From positions 1-27,881 of the IMG/VR virus record IMGVR_UViG_3300035698_035288: a DNA stretch of 27,881 bases. One strand, given 5' to 3'. This stretch comes from a virus. The notes beneath the pieces were generated by a model. It was not told where the DNA came from and did no database searches. It saw only the letters and a program-made list of their open reading frames with translations. The position numbers were made by a program, and so were the translations under genes. How positions within the stretch are numbered: the stretch's first letter is position 1; the number at the start of each line of letters is the position of its first letter. This document shows, one piece after another, positions 23,423-27,881 of this stretch.

Positions 23423-23761
23423 ATGAACCCCTCACTGCCTTCCATCGCCATCGCCCCTGAAGCTCTCACGCTCACATGGGTCGTCGTCGGCAGCATTGTC
23501 CTTGAACTGCTGGTCCTGATCGTCTTCCTCGTTCGCGTGTCTTGGTGGCTCTCACACCGTTTCACCATGATCGACGCCAGCTTCATTACTGTCGGCAAGG
23601 ACGTGACACAGCTGAAAGCCGATCTCGGCAACGACATTGCCGGGCGGCGCGCCGTCGCTGATGCGCGCGGCGACATTGCCCAAATCAAGGCGACGCTGGT
23701 CGAGTTCCGCGAACGCATCGATCGCATCGAAGCCAATGAGGATGGGCGCAGGCACGCCTGA
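23423..23761 (+). CDS. Small membrane protein with coiled coil, holin-like candidate
   Basis: The 112-residue protein has one strong transmembrane segment (about residues 17-38, TWVVVGSIVLELLVLIVFLV) and a charged C-terminal coiled coil (about 50-108, with VTQLKADLGNDIAG and IAQIKATLVEFRERIDRIEA). AAGGAG precedes ATG 23423. It sits just before the M15 endolysin, the usual holin location. A single membrane span with a long cytoplasmic coil is unlike most holins, so a tail-associated or spanin-helper membrane protein is an alternative. Confidence 0.6.
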   Translation: MNPSLPSIAIAPEALTLTWVVVGSIVLELLVLIVFLVRVSWWLSHRFTMIDASFITVGKDVTQLKADLGNDIAGRRAVADARGDIAQIKATLVEFRERIDRIEANEDGRRHA

Positions 23762-23833
23762 TTCTCCACCCTGGACCCTCCCCGGACCCTCTGCCTTCAA
23801 CCCCAATCGTAACCCCAACCGCAACACGACCCA

Positions 23834-23856
23834 AAGCCCGCCACTTCGGCGGGCTT
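23834..23856 (+). terminator. Strong hairpin before the endolysin gene, possible intrinsic terminator
   Basis: AAGCCCGCC and GGCGGGCTT form a perfect 9-bp stem around ACTTC, followed by CGTCGTTT. Stem strength and the A-stem-T symmetry fit a rho-independent terminator, although the T-rich tail is interrupted. Since lysis genes follow at once, partial read-through or a fresh promoter would be needed; it may time or reduce lysis gene expression. Confidence 0.5.
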
Positions 23857-23876
23857 CGTCGTTTCAGGAGGACACC

Positions 23877-24551
23877 ATGACCACGACCTTTTACCGACAT
23901 TGGCGCGACGTGCCGCAGAGCACCTGGCGCTGGCCCAACTTTTCTCCCCCCGAGATCGCCTGCCGGGGCACCGGCAAGCTGCTGATCAACGATCCCGCAC
24001 TCGACAAGCTTCAGGCGCTGCGCGACCGGCTGGGCAAGCCGCTGATCGTGCGTTCCGCCTATCGCAGCCCGGAACACAATCGTGCCGTCGGCGGCGCAAG
24101 CCGGTCCAAGCATATGGATGGCGCAGCCTTCGACATCGCCATGACGAACCACGACCCGGTGGCCTTCGAGGCTGCGGCGCGTGAGGTCGGGTTCCTGGGC
24201 TTCGGCTTCTATCCGCGCTCGGGCTTCATGCACGTCGATCTCGGCCCCGCCCGTCAATGGGGCCAGCGGTTCCCGGTCCGGGCGACCGCATTCGCAGCCG
24301 AGACGCCGCCCGCGCGTGAAGTGCTGGCACAGAGCCGCACCATGAAGGGCGGTGGCGCGGCCGGTGTTGCGACGCTTGGCGCGGCGGGTGTCGAGGTCGC
24401 GCAGAACGTCCTCACGGAAACTCAGTCAGCCGTCCTGCCGCTGGTGCCATACCTAGACACCCTGCGCTGGGTGTTCATCGCGGTAGCGCTCATTGGCATC
24501 GCCGTCACGATCTACGCCCGCCTCGACGACTGGAAGCGGGGGCGTCGGTGA
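23877..24551 (+). CDS. Endolysin: M15-type peptidase with C-terminal membrane segment
   Basis: The protein is a peptidoglycan peptidase for lysis. It has 224 residues. The zinc-binding motifs of the M15 (YcbK/VanX-like) group are visible: SAYRSPEHNRAVGGASRSKH with His79, Asp86 in DGAAFDIA, and His119 in FMHVDLG. After residue 140 a linker leads to a Gly/Ala-rich stretch and a transmembrane helix (about 198-214, WVFIAVALIGIAVTIYA) with a basic end. The membrane tail could keep the enzyme inactive or anchored until lysis. GGAGG lies 5-7 bases before ATG 23877; the frame is open further upstream, but that part is the previous intergenic text. The C-terminal third is duplicated at 27228-27470. 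Confidence 0.88.
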   Translation: MTTTFYRHWRDVPQSTWRWPNFSPPEIACRGTGKLLINDPALDKLQALRDRLGKPLIVRSAYRSPEHNRAVGGASRSKHMDGAAFDIAMTNHDPVAFEAAAREVGFLGFGFYPRSGFMHVDLGPARQWGQRFPVRATAFAAETPPAREVLAQSRTMKGGGAAGVATLGAAGVEVAQNVLTETQSAVLPLVPYLDTLRWVFIAVALIGIAVTIYARLDDWKRGRR

Positions 24552-24805
24552 TCGCCGGGCTCCTCACCGGGATCGCCGGATCGGCATGGGCCTGCACAGC
24601 GCTGCGCTACGGCGCCATCGTCCTCGCTGTGCTCCTGTTCCTGCTGTCGCTTCGGCGCACCGGGGAACGAACGGGACGCCTCGCCGAACGCCTTGAAACC
24701 ATGGAGAAGGCCAATGAAATCCAACGCCGGATGCTGGAAGCAGCAGCTCGCCGTCCTCGCGATCGCGACGAGCTTGCTCAGCGGCTGCGCGACGGTGAGT
24801 TCTGA
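24548..24805 (+). CDS. Inner-membrane spanin-like protein (Rz-like), copy A
   Basis: The protein has 85 residues: an N-terminal transmembrane helix (about 20-36, LRYGAIVLAVLLFLLSL), then a charged periplasmic coiled coil (ERTGRLAERLETMEKANEIQ, RRMLEAAARRPRDRDELAQR). It starts at a GTG that overlaps the endolysin stop. A lipoprotein gene is nested in its 3' part in the +1 frame. This Rz/Rz1 arrangement identifies the pair as spanins, which fuse inner and outer membranes in the last step of lysis. Sequence resemblance to lambda Rz is not visible; the call rests on topology and nesting. Confidence 0.78.
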   Translation: MIAGLLTGIAGSAWACTALRYGAIVLAVLLFLLSLRRTGERTGRLAERLETMEKANEIQRRMLEAAARRPRDRDELAQRLRDGEF

Positions 24806-24965
24806 CGGAATGCTGACTGGGCCGTGTCCGCCTGTCGTCGAGTATAGCCGTGAGTTTCAGGCTCGGGCGGCCGAGGAGATCAGGTTGCTTCCGGGCCGAT
24901 CGGCCGTCGCCGAGATGCTGAGCGATTACGCCGTGATGCGCGAGCAGGCGCGGGTCTGTCGATGA
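24714..24965 (+). CDS. Outer-membrane lipoprotein spanin-like (Rz1-like), copy A
   Basis: The protein has 83 residues. The signal MKSNAGCWKQQLAVLAIATS leads to lipobox LLSGCA (Cys25), a signal peptidase II site. The mature part begins ATVSSDGMLTGPCPPVVEYS and ends EMLSDYAVMREQARVCR. The gene starts inside the Rz-like gene in another frame and extends past it, the classic nested Rz/Rz1 layout. GAGAAGG before ATG 24714 decides this start over TTG 24693. A mature domain of nearly 60 residues is longer than lambda Rz1. Confidence 0.8.
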   Translation: MKSNAGCWKQQLAVLAIATSLLSGCATVSSDGMLTGPCPPVVEYSREFQARAAEEIRLLPGRSAVAEMLSDYAVMREQARVCR

Positions 24966-25025
24966 AAGGGCAGAGCCGCAGTCAAATTGATGGCATGGAC
25001 GCCGCAATGCCGCTAATCTGTGAGC

Positions 25026-25406
25026 ATGACACCGGTGGACGAAAAACGCGTCGCAGCCAAGCTTGCCAAGATCATGGCAATTCTGTGTGTGCGCAATACG
25101 CAGTTGGAAGGGCTGCATGCCGGCCTGGGGCCAATCACCCGGACCGGCGACTATTCGGATGTTTTTGTCATAGACGCGGATGGCCGGCGTATTCCGTGGA
25201 CCGAGGTCTCACACATTGATGACGCCGAGATGCGCGAGCTTATGCGCGATATCGTCAACCGCCTCTACACGTTTCACCTCTGCGCCGATGATCCCAAGCT
25301 TCAGGCCCAGATCGAACGTTGGATGGCCGCCGCATCAAAATGGGACGAGCCGGAAATCGACCAGTTTATGATAACACCGGATCATTTACCTGCCGTTGAT
25401 CGTTGA
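25026..25406 (+). CDS. Hypothetical protein next to the umuDC operon
   Basis: The protein has 126 residues, no membrane segment or signal peptide. MTPVDEKRVAAKLAKIMAIL is followed by GLGPITRTGDYSDVFVIDAD (beta-rich), then DAEMRELMRDIVNRLYTFHL and IERWMAAASKWDEPEIDQFM. I recall similar uncharacterised proteins near phage ends and SOS genes in alphaproteobacteria but cannot assign a function. ATG 25026 is preferred over the in-frame GTG 25020; the ribosome site is weak. The gene converges on umuC with a 26-base gap that holds a short tandem repeat (GTTGATC) but no clear terminator. Confidence 0.6.
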   Translation: MTPVDEKRVAAKLAKIMAILCVRNTQLEGLHAGLGPITRTGDYSDVFVIDADGRRIPWTEVSHIDDAEMRELMRDIVNRLYTFHLCADDPKLQAQIERWMAAASKWDEPEIDQFMITPDHLPAVDR

Positions 25407-25432
25407 TCGTTGAATTGGCGTTATTACCAAAC

Positions 25433-26701
25433 TCATTTTACAACCGGCAGGTCCGAAAGTCGTGTTGTGTAGCGCGGGCTGCGGTAATCCGCACGCAAGT
25501 GCCAGGACCGCGTCATGCCTTCACTGGCCAGCACCATGGTTTTCTTTCCGAAACGGGCGTTCACCGCATCCAGCGCTGTCATCAGCGCCGGTGACCTCTG
25601 CGGCACATCGAAAAGTGTTCTGGGCCGATTTTCCAACGGCAGAAGATCATCCAGCATCACGCCCGCCTTGGTAAAGGCATAAAGCTTGTCCCCAGTTTTT
25701 GGCCAAGCGGCTAAGGCGCACCGCCTTGCAGCAGCAACCAGATCAAATGTGTCTGATGACATCGGCGTGAGCCTCGTGGTCCTGGATCCAGCATACTGGG
25801 GTCTATCCGCGCGGTGCCGGTTGGTGTGGTAAAATACTGTCAACGTACCAGCTACCAGCCCATGCTGACGGAGTTTTTCTGCCGCCCTTGTGGCATGGGC
25901 TGTAATGGCTTGAAACAGCGTATCAAAATCCTGCATCGGCGTGCCAGCTGAGCGAGATACGGCCATGCCCTTCCTTTGGGGCTCGACATCATCAAACGCA
26001 ATGCAGGGCTCTCCCTGCAACTCCAGGACAGTCCGCTCCAGAACCACAGTGCCCATGCCCCGCGCCTGACGGAGGGGCATGGCGCGAAGTTCTGCGGCAG
26101 AATTGATGCCGATCCCCTTCAGCTTGGCCTCAGTTTTGCGCCCGATCCCCCAGATATCACCAACAGGGACCAGAGGCAGAAGCCAATCAGCCAGGGTTGG
26201 ATCCATCATATCCAGAACGCCGCTGAATATCGGGTTCTTTTTGGCAATATCATTGGCGCACTTTGCAAGCGTCTTTGTGGGAGCGATGCCGACCCGGACC
26301 GGTACACCCACTCGTCGCAGCACTTCACGCCGCATGGCCTGTGCGTGGGCAACGCGATCCTTCAATCCGGCAAAGTCGAGAAAGCATTCATCGATGGAGT
26401 AGATTTCGACATTTGGTGCGTAGTCTTCGTAAACAGCAACAACACGGCGGCTGATGTCACCGTAGAGCGTGTAGTTTGAGGAAAAGACCCGGATCCCATG
26501 CGCCGCGATCTTGTCGCGGATCAGATGCAGGGGTTGTCCCATCTTGATACCAAGCGCCTTGGCCTCGTCACTGCGCGCCACAGCGCAGCCATCATTATTT
26601 GACAGTACGATAACTGGCACGCCCATCAGCGTTGGATCAAAGATCCGTTCTGCGCTGACATAGAAGTTCGCGCTGTCGCTGATTGCTATGGGCCGCGTCA
26701 C
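25433..26701 (-). CDS. umuC: UmuC, catalytic subunit of translesion DNA polymerase V
   Basis: This Y-family polymerase copies past DNA lesions after SOS induction. The 422-residue length matches UmuC. Motifs are [17 protein letters not shown] with catalytic Asp9 (the more usual text is DCNNFYASCE), [28 protein letters not shown] with Asp104 and Glu105, and [18 protein letters not shown]; the helix-hairpin-helix-like region [20 protein letters not shown] follows. The little-finger and C-terminal regions appear complete. The start overlaps umuD by 4 bases (ATGA), so the two are one operon. It is less GC-rich than the neighbouring phage genes. Confidence 0.95.
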   Translation of the reverse strand: MTRPIAISDSANFYVSAERIFDPTLMGVPVIVLSNNDGCAVARSDEAKALGIKMGQPLHLIRDKIAAHGIRVFSSNYTLYGDISRRVVAVYEDYAPNVEIYSIDECFLDFAGLKDRVAHAQAMRREVLRRVGVPVRVGIAPTKTLAKCANDIAKKNPIFSGVLDMMDPTLADWLLPLVPVGDIWGIGRKTEAKLKGIGINSAAELRAMPLRQARGMGTVVLERTVLELQGEPCIAFDDVEPQRKGMAVSRSAGTPMQDFDTLFQAITAHATRAAEKLRQHGLVAGTLTVFYHTNRHRADRPQYAGSRTTRLTPMSSDTFDLVAAARRCALAAWPKTGDKLYAFTKAGVMLDDLLPLENRPRTLFDVPQRSPALMTALDAVNARFGKKTMVLASEGMTRSWHLRADYRSPRYTTRLSDLPVVK

Positions 26702-27132
26702 CCCAGATCATACCGCCGCACAACGCCGGCGATGACGCCCCAAATTTCGCTACCCTCGTTCAATTCAATGTCGGGGAAGTCCTCGCGGCTGTTTGCAGGT
26801 GCGAGATAGAACTTGCCCGCACGCTTGCGCAATATTTTCGCAGTTACAGCGCCGTCGACCACCGCGAGTACGGCTCGGCCAAGGCGCCGCTTTCCGGCCC
26901 TGTCCACAGCAATGATGTCGCCGTCCCGAATGCCGACGTCCCAAAGGCAATCGCCTTCCACCCGCCACCAGAACGTCGAAGACGGGTGCCTCACGACCCA
27001 TGCGATCGGATCGATTTCATCCTCAAGGTCATCACCTGCTGGAGATGGAAAGCCTGCGCTTGCGCGAACCGCAAAAAGTTGGACAGGTTGTCCCTGCGTG
27101 CGAATAGGCGCTTCGAACGGGTAGACTGGCAT
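26698..27132 (-). CDS. umuD: UmuD-like S24 family protein with Cys at the nucleophile position
   Basis: The protein has 144 residues. The N-terminal arm contains [13 protein letters not shown]: the Ala26-Gly27 bond aligns with the UmuD self-cleavage site (CGFPSPA in E. coli). The catalytic block reads [20 protein letters not shown], where E. coli UmuD has SGDSMIDGGISDGD; Cys62 (codon TGC) replaces the nucleophilic serine. The general-base lysine is kept in GAVTAKIL (Lys99). The end [15 protein letters not shown] matches UmuD. UmuD' with UmuC makes Pol V. G-rich bases precede the ATG at 27132. A LexA box lies 17 bases upstream. Whether cysteine supports self-cleavage is open. Confidence 0.9.
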   Translation of the reverse strand: MPVYPFEAPIRTQGQPVQLFAVRASAGFPSPAGDDLEDEIDPIAWVVRHPSSTFWWRVEGDCLWDVGIRDGDIIAVDRAGKRRLGRAVLAVVDGAVTAKILRKRAGKFYLAPANSREDFPDIELNEGSEIWGVIAGVVRRYDLG

Positions 27133-27148
27133 CCGCGACCCCCAAACT

Positions 27149-27163
27149 GTTCATGATATGTTC
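27149..27163 (-). promoter_or_regulatory. LexA (SOS) box of the umuDC operon, GAAC-N7-GAAC type
   Basis: On the reverse strand the site reads GAACATATCATGAAC, a perfect GAAC-N7-GAAC direct repeat (GTTC-N7-GTTC on the + strand). This is the established alphaproteobacterial LexA operator form. Its edge is 17 bases upstream of the umuD ATG, where it would block the promoter until DNA damage. It also supports an alphaproteobacterial origin. Confidence 0.88.
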
Positions 27164-27227
27164 CATTTCTTCTGTCATATCGAGGCGATGAGTCAAGCCA
27201 GTCTGAATTGAAAAATACCGAACCTTG

Positions 27228-27470
27228 CCCGCCCGCGAGGTGCTGGCTGACAGCCGCACCATGAAGGGTGGAGGCGCGGCCGGAGTGGCGACGCTGGGCG
27301 CAGCCGGAGTTGAGGTTGCGCACAGCGTCCTCGCCGAGACCCAGACCGCGATCCTGCCGCTCGTGCCCTATCTCGACACGCTCCGCTGGGTGTTCATCGT
27401 GGTGGCACTCGGCGGCATCGCGGTCACGATCTACGCCCGGCTCGACGACTGGCGCCGGGGGCGGCGATGA
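27228..27470 (+). pseudogene. Truncated endolysin C-terminal segment, copy B
   Basis: The 80 codons correspond to the linker and membrane tail of the M15 endolysin at 24309-24551: PAREVLADSRTMKGGGAAGV, VPYLDTLRWVFIVVALGGIA, then TIYARLDDWRRGRR. The catalytic domain is missing: homology ends abruptly at 27228, where the umuDC upstream region begins. It can be read from a TTG at 27225, so a short membrane peptide could be made, but no clear ribosome site exists. I read it as a remnant. Its stop overlaps the following ATG as in copy A. Confidence 0.82.
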
Positions 27471-27724
27471 TTGCCACCTTTCTCGGCGCAATAGCCGCCA
27501 GCCCCTGGATGCGGGCGGCGATGCGCTACGGCGCCATCGTCCTCGCCGTGCTCCTGTTCCTGCTGTCGCTTCGAAAGTCAGGCGAGCGAGCGGGACGTTT
27601 CGCCGAACGTCTTGAAACCATGGAGAAGGCCAATGAAATCCAACGCCGGATGCTGGAGGCGGCGGCTCGCCGTCCTCGCGATCGGGGCGAGCTCGCTGAC
27701 AGGCTGCGCGACGGTCGGTTCTGA
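27467..27724 (+). CDS. Inner-membrane spanin-like protein (Rz-like), copy B
   Basis: The protein has 85 residues, the same length as copy A. The first 15 residues differ strongly (MIATFLGAIAASPWM versus MIAGLLTGIAGSAWA). The transmembrane helix (AIVLAVLLFLLSLRKSGERA) and coiled coil (FAERLETMEKANEIQRRMLE) are nearly unchanged. It starts at an ATG where copy A has GTG. Reading frame and topology are intact, so it may be functional. Confidence 0.78.
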   Translation: MIATFLGAIAASPWMRAAMRYGAIVLAVLLFLLSLRKSGERAGRFAERLETMEKANEIQRRMLEAAARRPRDRGELADRLRDGRF

Positions 27725-27881
27725 CGGCAGCGGGCCATGGGTCTGTCCGCCGGTTGTCGAGTATAGCCGGGAGCTCCAGGCAAGAGCTGCCGAGGAATTG
27801 GAGCTGTTGCCAAACGGCTCTGCCGTGGTCGAGATGATGAGTGACTATGCTGTGATGAGGGAGCAGGCGCGCAGTTTCTAA
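27633..27881 (+). CDS. Outer-membrane lipoprotein spanin-like (Rz1-like), copy B
   Basis: The 82-residue protein is nested in the Rz-like copy B as in copy A. Signal MKSNAGCWRRRLAVLAIGAS leads to lipobox SLTGCA (Cys25). The mature part (VGSDGSGPWVCPPVVEYSRE; MMSDYAVMREQARSF) differs from copy A mostly outside the overlap; the C-terminal Cys-Arg of copy A is replaced by Ser-Phe. GAGAAGG supports ATG 27633. The TAA stop is the last codon of the window. Confidence 0.8.
   Translation: MKSNAGCWRRRLAVLAIGASSLTGCATVGSDGSGPWVCPPVVEYSRELQARAAEELELLPNGSAVVEMMSDYAVMREQARSF

Larger units (their letters stand above)
24309..24965 (+). repeat. Direct repeat, copy A of the lysis-cassette end
   Basis: From the codon CCC at 24309 through the end of the outer spanin-like gene, this segment is homologous to 27228-27881 (657 versus 654 bases). 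It contains the endolysin C-terminus and both spanin-like genes. The best-conserved stretch is the overlap of the two spanin genes around 24692-24738. Confidence 0.85.
27228..27881 (+). repeat. Direct repeat, copy B of the lysis-cassette end
   Basis: This segment is homologous to 24309-24965 with the same gene overlaps. It begins at a codon for Pro-Ala-Arg-Glu-Val-Leu and runs to the final base. The two copies are in direct orientation, and 2262 bases lie between them. Confidence 0.85.

Noticed and set aside
24962-25219. 85-codon + frame after the first Rz1-like gene
   Set aside because: Mostly overlaps 25026-25406 in another frame; its Cys/Arg/His-rich text looks like a shadow.
1-27881. CRISPR array, tRNA, rRNA, IS element, integrase or attachment site
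   Set aside because: None seen on reading: no regularly spaced repeats of CRISPR type, no cloverleaf or transposase-like frame, and no integrase. The only direct repeat of size is the lysis-cassette duplication.

Overview
This window is the late (structural and lysis) half of a tailed-phage genome, almost certainly a prophage in a high-GC alphaproteobacterium. Head genes are lambda-like: gpA-type terminase, gpW-like joiner, lambda-type portal, ClpP-like head protease, gpD-like decoration protein, gpE-like capsid. The tail tip is of the gene-transfer-agent (GTA) type: DUF2460, DUF2163, NlpC/P60, and a giant TIM-barrel tail protein. That combination is typical of siphovirus prophages of Rhodobacterales and Hyphomicrobiales. 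Three palindromic elements at 15.4, 22.6 and 23.4 kb look to me like short intergenic repeats I associate with Hyphomicrobiales. No integrase, repressor, tRNA or attachment site is visible, so neither phage end can be placed.

Layout. 1-1930: the 3' end of an upstream gene (possibly a DNA methyltransferase), a small DUF7220-type membrane protein, a lower-GC gene with an HNH-like core, and a reverse-strand DUF3489 protein. 2122-9328: the DNA-packaging and head module. 9369-11590: a mosaic zone with a reverse-strand coiled-coil gene, DUF6441, a ParDE toxin-antitoxin pair with its own promoter and palindrome, a tail-terminator-like gene, and a leftover second copy of that gene's 3' end. 11615-15396: tail tube, tail assembly chaperone with a canonical -1 frameshift site, and tape measure. 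15457-18241: GTA-like tail-tip genes, interrupted by a lower-GC gene whose product resembles an ADP-ribosyltransferase. 18232-18495: a small reverse-strand gene. 18586-23761: the TIM-barrel tail protein, DUF2793 and a small membrane protein. 23877-24965: an M15 endolysin with a membrane tail, then nested spanin-like genes. 25026-27163: a hypothetical gene and a reverse-strand umuDC operon with an alphaproteobacterial LexA box. 27228-27881: a second, diverged copy of the end of the lysis cassette, with the endolysin reduced to its C-terminal segment.

The packaging, head, tail and lysis genes lie on the + strand with short gaps or 4-base overlaps, as expected of one late transcription unit. Accessory genes sit between them, often reversed or with their own promoter. 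The observations most worth following are the ADP-ribosyltransferase-like gene in the tail-tip block, the HNH-like gene, the UmuD homolog with cysteine at the nucleophile position, the duplicated lysis cassette around umuDC, the frameshifted chaperone with a cysteine-rich extension, and the recombination scar after the tail terminator gene.
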